From Thalassolituus maritimus (lineage in GTDB: Bacteria > Pseudomonadota > Gammaproteobacteria > Pseudomonadales > Oceanobacteraceae): a stretch of 64,000 nt of DNA. The notes beneath the pieces are model-generated. The model searched no databases. It saw only the letters and a program-made list of their open reading frames with translations, and had not been told where the DNA came from. This document shows, in pieces, positions 17,779 through 28,843 of this stretch; the stretch's first letter is position 1, and each line of letters begins with the position of its first letter. The position numbers and the translations under genes are program-made. The stretch spans positions 239,205-303,204 of the forward strand of contig NZ_FTOH01000006.1 of the NCBI RefSeq assembly GCF_900156675.1. The letters are read 5' to 3'.

Positions 17779-20460
17779 TTATTCCGTTTCAGGTAGCCAG
17801 ATACTGAACAGGTTACTGAGCGTACTCTTACGAATCGGTTTAGTGACCAGATCATCCATGCCAGCCTGGCGGGCCATCTGTTCGAACTCACCGCCAAGGT
17901 GTGCCGTCAGGGCAATAATTGGGGTGCGGCGGTTAATATTGTTTGCATCGCTGTCCTGCAGACGACGGATTTCGCGGCAGGCGTCATAACCGTCCATGAC
18001 CGGCATTTCGCAATCCATCAGAATAAGATCCGCTTGCTCAGGACGTTTACCGTAAGCCGCAAGAATCTGGGCTCCGTTAGAGAATACCTCACATTCCATA
18101 TTCAGATGGCGGAGCATTCCCGAGATTACTTTCTGATTGACGATATTATCTTCTGCCACCCAGATCGTGCCTCTGCGATACCCGGTGACAGCCTCTGTTG
18201 ACTCTGTCTGGACCTGAATCAGGTTAGATATCTGATGCAGAAGAACATGAGAACGAAGAGGACGCTCGCTCTGGCGTTCAACACCAATACGTGGCCAGTA
18301 GTCGTCAACAACACAAATGAGGTTTTCAGGGATGGTTTTATCGGCTGGCAGTGCATCGACGATCATGCAGTCCAGAGGTGTGTGGAAACGACTGGTGACT
18401 TCCTCCAGACCAAGGCGGGCAGTGATCATTTTGACGAAGCGTCGCTCGACAGGGTTCGATAATTCGATAAAACATGTGCGGCCAGACAGATCTGGTATTG
18501 CTTGAGGTGACCCAGGAGCAACATCGGGCAGTCTGACAGTGAATGTAGAGCCAGCACCCGGGGAGCTGCTCACTGAGATCTCTCCCCCGAGTAAATGAGT
18601 CAGTTTCTGGCTGATGGTCAGCCCAAGACCTGTACCGCCATAATAATTGCTCGTGGTTGGTGTCGCTTGTGTGAAGCTGTGAAACAGGCGGCGCCGTTGC
18701 TCCTCTGAAATACCAATGCCGGTATCAATGACATGGATCTGAAGTTCGGGCTCCCGCCACTCCAGTCGGATTTCAACGTGTCCCTGCTCGGTAAATTTAA
18801 CGGCATTATTGATCAGGTTATTGAGCACTTGCCTGAGTCGCATCTCATCCGTTCTGATTGTCGTGTACAGCGGTGTGCCTAAATCAGCGGTTAAGGTCAG
18901 TCGTTTATCCAGTGCCTTCTGGCTGTGTAGCATCAGACATTCATTGATTAAGGGGGCCAGCTCAACCTGTCGACGCTCAATGATCATTTTTCCGGATTCA
19001 ATTTTAGAGAGATCCAACACATCATTGAGAAGCGAAAGAAGATTCTCACCTGAGCTGGCGATGGTACTGATATAGCGTTTTTGTTGGTTGTCGAGACGTG
19101 TGTGCTGCAGTAATTCAACCATGCCAAGCACGCCATTCAGCGGTGTCCGGATTTCGTGGCTCATCATGGCCAGAAACGCAGACTTGGCATTCGCTTCCGC
19201 ATCTTTTTCTGCCAGAGAAGCCTCTGATTGACGCAGTTTTTCTTCACTTTGAAGTGAGCGTTTTCGTGCAGCAATAATGTCTTTGCGTGCACGAATTTGT
19301 TCAAGCCGCTGCTCATACAGGCGCAGAACAATCGCCAGGCTATGAATAGCAATCAGGCTTACGCCACCGATGTGTGCGGCATATGCAATGATGTCATTGG
19401 TAGGAATAATGCTCTGACGGGCCAGGCTGTGAACAACAATAGCGATTGCGAGCGAATATACTCCCAGGGTATAGACGGCTCTGGATGCCGACGACAGTGG
19501 TTGCGACAGGCTCGCAGAAATAATCAGGAATACAGGCGTCAAAAGGGTGACAACCCTCATAATGATTGCCGTGGTGTGGACCTCAGTAAACAGGGCAGAA
19601 ACAGCCCCAGCGCCCGTGAGTAACACAGCGATTTTGTACACCAGCGTCAGCGCGCGTCGGTTAGGGCCAGCAACTTTCAGAAAACTCATGCTGAACAATA
19701 TGATTAACAGCATGGCAAAGCAGGACGTCAGGAAACTCGACTGCTCCTCGAAACCTGCCCAGTCTGGCCACAAGTATCGGTAACCCAGCCCCGTATGTGC
19801 CCAGAAGAACAGTAGATACGTCGACACGAAGCCACAGAACAGGATCATGTAGCGTTCACGGATAACCAGATAAACCGCCAGGTTGTAAAGCAGCAGTGCG
19901 AACAGAAACCCGGTATAGAGCCCGAAATAGAGTTGTTTCTGCTGCTGGGCGTCGCGTAAGCCTGCATCTTTGAAGAGACGTAACGGGAAATTCAGCAGTA
20001 CATTGTTTTCAACCCGGAGGTACAGTACATATTCGCCCGGCTGATCAAAGGGCAATTCAAAACTGAAAGACAGTTTTGCTCGCTGGGGTGCGTCTGAGTG
20101 AACCGGGTTGCCGTCTTCGGAGGAGGCGATAAGGGTTTTACCGCGGAACAGCCGCATATCAATACGTTCTATTCTCGGGTAATCCACGTCGGCGAACCAG
20201 CGCTCTCCGGTCTTGCTCACTTTGAGCGGCAGGCGATACCAGTGAGGTGGGCTTGAAACACCGGGGTTGGGCACCATCGCTCTGACCTGAGTCCAAGGCA
20301 ATGAGTGTGAATGTATATCGTCCGGGCTAATCTGCTCTGATTCAGACCACTCCTGAAGAGAAGTACCCAGCAGACGTCCTTCCAGATCGTCCGTCAGCGT
20401 AATGGCGTGGGCGGCACATGGAGTCAGAATGAAAAGAAGCAGAAGTATCCTTACCGCCAC
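17779..20460 (-). CDS. Hybrid sensor histidine kinase with 7TMR-DISM sensor and receiver domains
   Basis: An 893-residue membrane sensor. A signal peptide (1-19, ending AAHA) is followed by an extracytoplasmic 7TMR-DISMED2-like domain (about 35-160), seven membrane spans (about 175-390), a coiled coil, and HisKA with the phospho-accepting His435 in MMSHEIRTPLNG. The ATPase domain shows NLINNAVKFTEQG, DTGIGI and GGTGLGLTI. A degenerate receiver-like stretch (about 650-755) precedes a canonical C-terminal receiver with Asp816 in LILMDCEMPVMDG. The likely start is GTG at 20460. The ligand is unknown; DISM sensors often bind carbohydrates. It lies downstream of the AraC regulator on the same strand. 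Confidence 0.92.
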   Translation of the reverse strand: MAVRILLLLFILTPCAAHAITLTDDLEGRLLGTSLQEWSESEQISPDDIHSHSLPWTQVRAMVPNPGVSSPPHWYRLPLKVSKTGERWFADVDYPRIERIDMRLFRGKTLIASSEDGNPVHSDAPQRAKLSFSFELPFDQPGEYVLYLRVENNVLLNFPLRLFKDAGLRDAQQQKQLYFGLYTGFLFALLLYNLAVYLVIRERYMILFCGFVSTYLLFFWAHTGLGYRYLWPDWAGFEEQSSFLTSCFAMLLIILFSMSFLKVAGPNRRALTLVYKIAVLLTGAGAVSALFTEVHTTAIIMRVVTLLTPVFLIISASLSQPLSSASRAVYTLGVYSLAIAIVVHSLARQSIIPTNDIIAYAAHIGGVSLIAIHSLAIVLRLYEQRLEQIRARKDIIAARKRSLQSEEKLRQSEASLAEKDAEANAKSAFLAMMSHEIRTPLNGVLGMVELLQHTRLDNQQKRYISTIASSGENLLSLLNDVLDLSKIESGKMIIERRQVELAPLINECLMLHSQKALDKRLTLTADLGTPLYTTIRTDEMRLRQVLNNLINNAVKFTEQGHVEIRLEWREPELQIHVIDTGIGISEEQRRRLFHSFTQATPTTSNYYGGTGLGLTISQKLTHLLGGEISVSSSPGAGSTFTVRLPDVAPGSPQAIPDLSGRTCFIELSNPVERRFVKMITARLGLEEVTSRFHTPLDCMIVDALPADKTIPENLICVVDDYWPRIGVERQSERPLRSHVLLHQISNLIQVQTESTEAVTGYRRGTIWVAEDNIVNQKVISGMLRHLNMECEVFSNGAQILAAYGKRPEQADLILMDCEMPVMDGYDACREIRRLQDSDANNINRRTPIIALTAHLGGEFEQMARQAGMDDLVTKPIRKSTLSNLFSIWLPETE

Positions 20461-20533
20461 AATGTGTCTCTCGTAAATTGTCTGAGTTTAAAGTTTAGTT
20501 TCGCTGCTGTCATTGTCACTCAGTGCTTTGGCC

Positions 20534-21538
20534 TCAACGGCTGCTGTTTCTGCGTCGGAAATTTGCAGGTGAATCTCCGGTCCAGCGGGAGAATGCTCGT
20601 GTGAAGGCACTTGTCTCCGAGAATCCTGACGCAACAGCGATATCTGCAATGCTTAACTCTGAGCCAGCCAGTAAACGCTTGGCTTCCATCAGTCGTACGT
20701 TGTCTTTAATGGTCTGATACGTTGTTCCTTCCTGACGGAGACGGCGCCTCAGGGTTGCGCCAGACACAGATAGAGCGTCGGCCATGCCGGTAAGGTCGGG
20801 CATCTGATCGCTGGCCAGGCTCATCAGTGCGTGTCGAACTTTCGCACTGGTGCTTTCGTGTGGGTTTGGCCGGGCAAGAATATCAGCCGGTGAGTGTCCG
20901 AGGAATTCCTCCAGGCTTGTCGCTGATTGCACAACTGGAGCATGAATCGCCTGCAGGGGAATGGTCAGAGACAAACTATCGCAATTGAAGGTGACCGGCG
21001 TTGCGAACAAATCATCGTATAAACTAACGTGACCTGGCGCTGCATAAGGACATTCTACTTTCAATAAAGGAATGCCGCGGCCGATCAGCCAGCTACAGAA
21101 GCGGTGCCAGATGACCAGCAAAGACTCACTGAGAAAATGATCCGTGTCGAAGCCGGTATCGTGGCTGATGATCAGTCGGGCTCTGTGTTCACTTTTCTCG
21201 AGGGTAATCTGTGGGGAGTGAGGTTGCAGCCTGTAAAACGAACTTGCTCTGCGAATCGCGTGTTCGAGTGTGGCACAGGTAATGATTGACCGACCCATCA
21301 TAGCGAAGGTGCGGAACACAACGGGTTCTGGATTCAGCCCCATCGCCTCATCGTTGGTTTTCCGCCAGATAGTGAGCATCAGTCGGGCGTATGATTCAGG
21401 AGCCAGTGATCCATCCGGGTTGAAAGATCCTGCTTCAATACCGGCTTCACTCAGAATTATGTCGCGGGCGAAGCCGTGACGTTCTACACCTTTCAAAGGT
21501 GCATCTATGAATGCGGGTGGTATCGAAAAAGAGGCCAT
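20534..21538 (-). CDS. AraC-family transcriptional regulator (arabinose-binding-domain type)
   Basis: A 334-residue regulator with an N-terminal ~190-residue ligand-binding region of the kind seen in OruR/ArgR-like AraC proteins (FRTFAMMGRSIITCATLEHAI) and a C-terminal double helix-turn-helix (MADALSVSGATLRRRLRQEG and IADIAVASGFSETSAFTRAF). The ending RWTGDSPANFRRR is typical. Target and inducer are unknown. It is 43 bases after the GGDEF gene on the same strand and could be transcribed with that signalling operon. Confidence 0.92.
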   Translation of the reverse strand: MASFSIPPAFIDAPLKGVERHGFARDIILSEAGIEAGSFNPDGSLAPESYARLMLTIWRKTNDEAMGLNPEPVVFRTFAMMGRSIITCATLEHAIRRASSFYRLQPHSPQITLEKSEHRARLIISHDTGFDTDHFLSESLLVIWHRFCSWLIGRGIPLLKVECPYAAPGHVSLYDDLFATPVTFNCDSLSLTIPLQAIHAPVVQSATSLEEFLGHSPADILARPNPHESTSAKVRHALMSLASDQMPDLTGMADALSVSGATLRRRLRQEGTTYQTIKDNVRLMEAKRLLAGSELSIADIAVASGFSETSAFTRAFSRWTGDSPANFRRRNSSR

Positions 21539-21581
21539 AACAGCAAGCAGGATCAGGAAGTCTGCTGCGTATGATAGCAGG

Positions 21582-22523
21582 TCACCGTTTAAACAGGGAT
21601 GTGCGGTTGCGGCCGCTTTCCTTTGCGTGGTAAAGCGCTTTGTCTGCGTTACTTAACCATTCACTGGCACTCGGCGTATCGGCAAGGCGTTCTGCAACCC
21701 CGATGCTGGCGCTGATCGTATGCTGCGAGTTTTTGCCGAGACTAAAAACTGAGCGACGTAATTTTTCGGCGATCTGCATGGCTTCCTCGGCCTCTTTTTC
21801 AGCAAGAATGACCGAGAATATTTCGCCACCGAATCGAGCAGCGTGCTGTTCATCGCCCAGAGTTTTTAAGCCTGCGCCGATCCGCCGTAGAATCTCATCA
21901 CACTGTTGGTGACTGAGGGCATGGTTCAGATCGCGGAAATGGTCCATATCGAGTAATAAGAGGCAGCCTTGTTTCTGACTGGCGTAATAACTTTCCAGAA
22001 CAGTCAACCAGGCAGATTTGTTCATCAGGCCCGTCAGCGTGTCGCGAACCTGAATTTCACTCAGGGTCTGGTTTGCCCGGGAAATATCGAGCTTACCAAC
22101 GGCCGTATCTGTAACGTCGTAAATAATAACGCATAGATGATCAGCCTGGCGGGTAACAGACTCCAGTGGGATGATACTGGTGTTCTGATACATAAACTTG
22201 CTGCGGCCAGTAATCGGGCGCGAATTCCTGAAGTGAAAAAGATACGGGCGCTGCTCCCAGATGGTGAAGGTCCGGGTTTTGAGTTGGAATACTGGTTCTG
22301 CTTTCTGTTTAAACCAGGCTTCATCAAGGTCTGGAAAAAGCGAAAACAGGTTCTTGCCTTTCGCCAGCTGCGGGCTGACGCCACTGTGCCCCTCCATAAA
22401 GGCATTCCAGAGCTGAACCTCGTAATTGCGATCAAGCACGACAAGGCCGACGTCGATATTCTGAAGAATATCCATCAACCAGTGGATGTCTTTAATCGTG
22501 TCTGCCTCGCTCTTGTCGCTCAT
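21582..22523 (-). CDS. PAS-GGDEF protein with degenerate GGEIF active site
   Basis: A 313-residue protein with an N-terminal PAS domain (about 12-125: DVGLVVLDRNYEVQLWNAFME) and a GGDEF domain (about 150-313: RDTLTGLMNKSAW). The signature at residues 232-236 reads GGEIF: the acidic fourth residue that binds metal is isoleucine. The second conserved segment is also altered (DLNHALSHQQCDE instead of INDxYGHxxGDE). It may therefore bind GTP or act as an inactive partner rather than make cyclic di-GMP. It is the last gene of the CheY-CheC-GGDEF group, 33 bases after CheC. No transmembrane segment is visible. Confidence 0.9.
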   Translation of the reverse strand: MSDKSEADTIKDIHWLMDILQNIDVGLVVLDRNYEVQLWNAFMEGHSGVSPQLAKGKNLFSLFPDLDEAWFKQKAEPVFQLKTRTFTIWEQRPYLFHFRNSRPITGRSKFMYQNTSIIPLESVTRQADHLCVIIYDVTDTAVGKLDISRANQTLSEIQVRDTLTGLMNKSAWLTVLESYYASQKQGCLLLLDMDHFRDLNHALSHQQCDEILRRIGAGLKTLGDEQHAARFGGEIFSVILAEKEAEEAMQIAEKLRRSVFSLGKNSQHTISASIGVAERLADTPSASEWLSNADKALYHAKESGRNRTSLFKR

Positions 22524-22556
22524 CTGTCTGGTGTCTCTCTCGGTCGGGTGCCGGTG

Positions 22557-23168
22557 TTAATCAAGAAGGTAATCAATCTTCTTATTCAGTGCTCGTACAG
22601 ACTCCTCGGTGAATAGCAAGAGGAGCTCACACTCTATATTTACGTGCTCAATCGTATAATGGATTTCTATCGCCAGCGCTTTATCCCAGCCATTGTTGCC
22701 ATAGGCCACCAGATCAGCCATATCGCAGTGTTGACCGAGTACCACCGGATGCCCCTGATTAAATACGATCTCAAGCTGATCACCGATGCCATGAATACAG
22801 GCGCCGATTAATACTGATGCAGTATCCATCAGAAGCTCAAGCTCTGCCGCCTGAGTCAGCGGACCCGAATACTTCATCAGGGACGCGAGACTGGCAAAGG
22901 AAGCATCATTGAACATCAGCATAGCTTCGCCGGATATACCTGCGCCGATAAATCCCTGGCAGACAGCGGAGACACTGTTGTCGCTGGTGGCGCCTTGCAG
23001 AGCCATATTCAGGTCACTGTTCTCAATGACGCTGATTTTTGGGATAGGAAGCACGACGTATGCATTCAGCAAGCGAGCCAGACGATCAGCCGCCTGACCC
23101 ATAGCTACGTTGGTAAGTTCCTGATAACAGTCGCGCTGGTCTTCATTAATAATCGCTGCTGCTGACAT
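22557..23168 (-). CDS. CheC-like phosphatase
   Basis: A 203-residue protein of the CheC/CheX/FliY class, which removes phosphate from CheY-like receivers. The first CheC signature is YQELTNVAMGQAADRLARLL (Glu and Asn at the catalytic spacing) near residue 16. The second region, LELLMDTASVLIGACIHGIG near residue 108, keeps the helical pattern but has Asp where catalytic Glu is usual, so one active site may be lost. It lies one base after the response regulator gene, which is its natural substrate. The start at 23168 is the only ATG fitting that junction. Confidence 0.85.
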   Translation of the reverse strand: MSAAAIINEDQRDCYQELTNVAMGQAADRLARLLNAYVVLPIPKISVIENSDLNMALQGATSDNSVSAVCQGFIGAGISGEAMLMFNDASFASLASLMKYSGPLTQAAELELLMDTASVLIGACIHGIGDQLEIVFNQGHPVVLGQHCDMADLVAYGNNGWDKALAIEIHYTIEHVNIECELLLLFTEESVRALNKKIDYLLD

Positions 23169-23169
23169 T

Positions 23170-23544
23170 TCAGGCCCCCGTCATAATGCCGTATTCGGTC
23201 AGCACGGAGCGCGCTTTGTCGGCATCAATCGGTTTTTTGATAAACGCCATCGCTCCCAGCTTTTTGACTCTCTCCTGGGCGTCGGGCTGGATATCGCCAG
23301 AGACAACAATAACCATGGCTGGAAGGTCGTCCCGACGGATAGTTTCGAGTACACCATAGCCGTCCATGTTCGGCATAGTCAGGTCGAGAAAAACGACATC
23401 ACCTTTACCCTCACGGATCGCATCGACGCCTTCCACCCCATCACCAGCAAAGTGGACCTCCACCTGCCACTCTTCAGGCAGTGCTCGCGCCATCTGTTTG
23501 CGGGCAAAACTCGAGTCGTCACAAATCAGTACATTAAGGCTCAT
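23170..23544 (-). CDS. Single-domain response regulator (CheY-like)
   Basis: A 124-residue stand-alone receiver. The acidic pocket DDS, the phosphorylation site VVFLDLTMPNMDGYG, the switch Ser/Thr (VVSGD) and the conserved lysine in FIKKPID are all present, so it should be phosphorylatable. No output domain. It begins the three-gene signalling operon with the CheC-like phosphatase and GGDEF protein. Its kinase is not evident here; the hybrid kinase 3 kb downstream has its own receiver and may or may not be the partner. Confidence 0.93.
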   Translation of the reverse strand: MSLNVLICDDSSFARKQMARALPEEWQVEVHFAGDGVEGVDAIREGKGDVVFLDLTMPNMDGYGVLETIRRDDLPAMVIVVSGDIQPDAQERVKKLGAMAFIKKPIDADKARSVLTEYGIMTGA

Positions 23545-23675
23545 TCCGGTTCTTCACTTCATGTAAGTCTGGTGAGAGGCTGCTAGTCACATAGAACGAC
23601 GTCGCTGAATACATCGCCCACGCCTTAAGTAATAGTTGCTCTCAGTGACTACAGCAAGGAAGAACCCTGTAAAGA

Positions 23676-24494
23676 TCAGCTGCGTTTGTCGTAAACCACA
23701 ACCAGCTGGCGCGACAGCGCAAGAAGGGAGCCATCAGCGCGGAAGATACGTGCGGTTGTGTGGGCGTAGCCACCGTGCGCTTCGGCGATGTCAACTTCGT
23801 AATAGAGCCAGTCATTCGCCTGTAAAGCCTCACCACCAGTAGAGGGCGCAGAAGGCGAATCGAGGAGTTCGAGGCTCCAGGTGATACTGGCACAGGGAGC
23901 GACTGACTTAAGCTTCTGAAGAGTGGCGGGAGGCCAGGAGTCGATCAATGCAACGAGATGGGCTTCGGTAAGAGGACCAGTACAGTCATTGAAGCGCATC
24001 CAACCATGGATGTGGTTGTCTTTGCTGTTGGAGAAGGGCAATCCACCGCTGACATAGCTGAAGTCAATATGACGAACGAACTCCGGAGTCACGCCCTGGA
24101 TATATCCCAGGCGGGTGCCACTGCCGGGTTCACCCGGTTCGCGCTTGTCTGCATGGACAATTACATCAGATTCCCGAGCCTTGCCATAGCAGGCACTGAC
24201 TACGGTGGCACAGTCCTCGTTCTGGATGACCTCTGCCTGTAAGTGTGAAACTGAGCGGCCGGCTCTGAGCTCCCGCGTAGCAATATCGTATGGTTGCTCA
24301 GTCGTCAGTGCTCCACAGAAATGAATACTCAGAGATCGAAGCGGCGCAGTTTGGGGGTAGTCCCGCTCAAGAGCAGCTAATGCAAGCGCTGCTGACATAC
24401 CGCCAAAGGTGGTCTTTCCCTGACCCCAGGTGGCATCGACAGCAGGCATCTCGCCATTGAGAAGGGCTTGGTAGTAGTGATCGAAAGAGGTCAT
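23676..24494 (-). CDS. Thioesterase-family protein (TesB-like double hotdog)
   Basis: A 272-residue protein resembling acyl-CoA thioesterase II-type double-hotdog proteins: TTFGGMSAALALAAL near residue 29, RSLSIHFCGAL near 54, GRSVSHLQAEVIQ near 78, and a second hotdog ending ARIFRADGSLLALSRQLVVVYDKR. Such enzymes hydrolyse acyl-CoA to free fatty acid and CoA. It is divergent from two PaaI-type thioesterases, sharing a 141-base promoter region with them. Confidence 0.87.
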   Translation of the reverse strand: MTSFDHYYQALLNGEMPAVDATWGQGKTTFGGMSAALALAALERDYPQTAPLRSLSIHFCGALTTEQPYDIATRELRAGRSVSHLQAEVIQNEDCATVVSACYGKARESDVIVHADKREPGEPGSGTRLGYIQGVTPEFVRHIDFSYVSGGLPFSNSKDNHIHGWMRFNDCTGPLTEAHLVALIDSWPPATLQKLKSVAPCASITWSLELLDSPSAPSTGGEALQANDWLYYEVDIAEAHGGYAHTTARIFRADGSLLALSRQLVVVYDKRS

Positions 24495-24635
24495 TACGAG
24501 TCCTGTTTTACTATAAAGATCACCTGCTTCTGCGTGTGATGATCATATATGTCAATTTAATAGCTCGGATACAGCATTGCTCATCGATTGAGTGACAAGT
24601 ACCTTAACCATTCTGGTTTTTAGGAGCCCTTCATT

Positions 24636-25073
24636 ATGTCAGATCAGCTGACGCAGAGAGCTACCCGGTTTGTATCGGTTCTGCCGCATTGTCGCGTACT
24701 CAACATGACGGTGGAATACGCCGACGGTGAAAAAGTGATTCTCAAGTTACCGTACAGTGAGGCCATTATAGGCAACCCTGACAATGGCATCGTTGCGGGT
24801 GGCAGTCTCACGACCTTGATGGACACAGCATGCGGCACAGCCGCGTTTAACTGCTTCGAAGACGGGGAAGTCTGTCCAACACTGGATTTACGGATGGACT
24901 ATCACCGCGCCGCTAAGCCCGGTGAAAACCTGATTGGCGAGGCCAGAGTGGTAAAGCGGGCGAACAGCCTGGTGTTCACACAGGGCGAAGTACGGCAGGA
25001 AAGTGACAACGTCGTTGTTGCTACTTGTACCGCTAACTTTATGCGCATTGGTTTGCGTCTTGGTAGTAAGTAA
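24636..25073 (+). CDS. PaaI-family hotdog thioesterase
   Basis: A 145-residue single-hotdog protein. The PaaI/YbgC-like signature NPDNGIVAGGSLTTLMDTACGTAAF near residue 47 contains the catalytic-loop GG and the helix acidic residue, and LDLRMDYHRAAKPGENLIGEARVVKR matches the family's central strands. It hydrolyses acyl- or aryl-CoA; substrate unknown. It is 12 bases before a second member of the same family and presumably co-transcribed. Confidence 0.9.
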   Translation: MSDQLTQRATRFVSVLPHCRVLNMTVEYADGEKVILKLPYSEAIIGNPDNGIVAGGSLTTLMDTACGTAAFNCFEDGEVCPTLDLRMDYHRAAKPGENLIGEARVVKRANSLVFTQGEVRQESDNVVVATCTANFMRIGLRLGSK

Positions 25074-25085
25074 GAGGACGAAAAA

Positions 25086-25529
25086 ATGACTGAAGCCATG
25101 CGCAAAATTCTGCAGCAGTGCCGAGACAACGGTGATTTTGATGCTGTGATTGATGCTGTTCCGTATGCCGGGCTGCTGGGTATTAAGCTGCACGCGATGG
25201 ATCTGCAACCAACATTTATTCTGCCTGCAAATAAAGACAATATCGGTAACCCGATGCTACCAGCCATTCATGGTGGTGTGATTGCGGGGTGCATGGAAAC
25301 CTCAGCGGCGCTGCACCTGCTGATGACCATGGAAAGTATTGCTCTGCCTAAAATCATCGACTTCTCGATTGATTATCTTCGTGCGGGACGTTTGCAGGAT
25401 ACTTTCGTCAGCTGTCAGGTATGGCGACAGGGCAGCCGGGTTGCTAACGTGGCTATTAATGCCTGGCAAACGGATCCGAGTGAGCCCATTGCGACGGCGC
25501 GAGCACATTTCCTGTTGGTTCAGGAGTAA
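25086..25529 (+). CDS. PaaI-family hotdog thioesterase (second copy)
   Basis: A 147-residue protein of the same family as its upstream neighbour but clearly diverged: GNPMLPAIHGGVIAGCMETSAALHL near residue 57 and IIDFSIDYLRAGRLQDTFVSCQVWRQG near 98. The pair may form heteromers or have different chain-length preference; both ideas are inference. The ATG at 25086 follows AGAGGACGAAAAA. Its stop precedes the thiamine operon leader by about 100 bases. Confidence 0.9.
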   Translation: MTEAMRKILQQCRDNGDFDAVIDAVPYAGLLGIKLHAMDLQPTFILPANKDNIGNPMLPAIHGGVIAGCMETSAALHLLMTMESIALPKIIDFSIDYLRAGRLQDTFVSCQVWRQGSRVANVAINAWQTDPSEPIATARAHFLLVQE

Positions 25530-25595
25530 GATTTTACGGCCGCTATGAAAAATCGCACAGGGAAAAGAGTGCGGTTACTAATTGAGGAATGCGCC

Positions 25596-25625
25596 TTGTA
25601 AAGAAAGGGCGAATCACCATACACT
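25596..25625 (+). promoter_or_regulatory. Candidate sigma-70 promoter of the thiamine operon
   Basis: TTGTAA (25596-25601) and TACACT (25620-25625) are spaced by 18 bases; each matches four of six consensus positions. Transcription would begin just ahead of the riboswitch. This is position-based inference. Confidence 0.45.
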
Positions 25626-25635
25626 GTCAGCGAAT

Positions 25636-25744
25636 TATCTGTCGGGGTGCCTGATCGGTTATCAATGATAACCACACAGGCTGAGATCGCGAATGCGGGT
25701 CCCGTTGAACCTGATCTGGTTAGTGCCAGCGTAGGGAACAGAGA
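25636..25744 (+). ncRNA. TPP riboswitch (THI element)
   Basis: The leader holds the conserved TPP-binding parts: CGGGGTGCC after the P1 strand, then GGCTGAGATCGCGAATGCGGGTCCCGTTGAACCTG in pieces at 25679-25712, and the CTGATCTGGTTAGTGCCAGC helix with GTAGGGAA. P1 can form between TCTGT (25638-25642) and ACAGA (25738-25742). It lies about 125 bases upstream of thiC and should lower expression of the whole operon when thiamine diphosphate is plentiful. The expression platform (terminator or start-site masking) is not clear. Confidence 0.96.
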
Positions 25745-25804
25745 TGAACTGCCGGGGCTCCCCGTGGTCTGCGTACGCCAATTCTTATGGTCACCTTCGT
25801 GTGA

Positions 25805-27685
<1,881 letters not shown>

Positions 27686-27688
27686 GCC

Positions 27689-28843
27689 ATGTCTTCAATA
27701 GCCGTGATCGGCGCTGGTTTGATGGGAAAGCTACTCGCATGGCGACTGAGCCGGAGCGGGATGCAGGTCATTGTTTACGAACGCGCCAGTGAAGAAACAC
27801 CTGAATGTGCGGCATGGACTGCCGCTGCAATGGTTGCCCCTGTTGCTGAAAAACCGTTGTGTCATCCCGAGGTTTTTGATCTCGGTATGAAGTCTCTGGC
27901 TCTATGGCCCGGGCTTCTGGAGGATTTATACAAAGACTCTGGTATCCGGGTGCCATACCGACGTCGCGGCACCCTGGTTGTTGCGCACCCGTCGGATCAG
28001 GCAGAAATGGATTTGTTTAAGCGTGATATGAGCGCCCCCGATATTCCGGGGGGCTCTTATGCCATTGCGCTTGACGGTGCTGGACTGCGACAGAAAGAAC
28101 CCGCGCTGTCTGGCGAGTTTAAACAAGGGTTCTGGTTACCCGATGAAGCGCAGGTCGATAACCGTGTCTTACTCAGGACCTTAAAGCTTGATGCAGAAAA
28201 GCATGGTACGGATTTTCATTTCGCCTGCGAAGTAAACAGAACGGACGGCCGCTATACGCTTGACGTGCTCAGCTCTGAATTATCCGGCCTGGAAATCGAT
28301 AAATTAGATAAAAAACTACAGCAGGCAGATCTTGTTATTGACTGTCGTGGAGCCGGAGCCCGAAGTGATGCTGAGCGGATTATTCGCGGAGTGCGTGGCG
28401 AAACACTTTGGGTTTCCAGTCCGGGCACCGAATTTCATCGTCCGGTGCGTTTGCTTCACCCCAGGTACCATTTGTATATGGTACCGCGTGGAAACGACTG
28501 CTATCAGCTTGGTGCAACAGAACTGGAGAGTGATGATTGCTCTCCGGTGAGTGTCCGTTCTGCAATGGAAATGCTGAGTGCGTTCTGGGTGCTTTCTCCG
28601 GATTTTTCGGAAGCTCGGATTTTGTCTATGGAAACGAACCTCCGGCCTGCAACGCAGGACCACAGACCTTGCATAAAATTGCAGAATAATTCTGGGGGGC
28701 AGAAAACACTCTTTGTTAATGGACTGTTCAGGCACGGATTCTTAGTGGCACCGGCCTTACTGAAAAAGATCGAGTCACTGTTAACTGATGAAGGGCTGGA
28801 GAGTATGAAAATGAGAGTATCTGAACAGGGAGGTGTGGCGTGA
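27689..28843 (+). CDS. thiO: FAD-dependent glycine oxidase-like protein
   Basis: A 384-residue DAO-family flavoprotein that would oxidise glycine to the iminoacetate needed for the thiazole ring. The N-terminal dinucleotide-binding motif is VIGAGLMGKLLAWRLSRSGMQV; the C-terminal FAD motif is represented by FVNGLFRHGFLVAPAL. It follows thiC by 3 bases, and its stop overlaps the GTG of thiS. The presence of ThiO means the aerobic rather than ThiH (radical) route is used. Confidence 0.92.
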   Translation: MSSIAVIGAGLMGKLLAWRLSRSGMQVIVYERASEETPECAAWTAAAMVAPVAEKPLCHPEVFDLGMKSLALWPGLLEDLYKDSGIRVPYRRRGTLVVAHPSDQAEMDLFKRDMSAPDIPGGSYAIALDGAGLRQKEPALSGEFKQGFWLPDEAQVDNRVLLRTLKLDAEKHGTDFHFACEVNRTDGRYTLDVLSSELSGLEIDKLDKKLQQADLVIDCRGAGARSDAERIIRGVRGETLWVSSPGTEFHRPVRLLHPRYHLYMVPRGNDCYQLGATELESDDCSPVSVRSAMEMLSAFWVLSPDFSEARILSMETNLRPATQDHRPCIKLQNNSGGQKTLFVNGLFRHGFLVAPALLKKIESLLTDEGLESMKMRVSEQGGVA

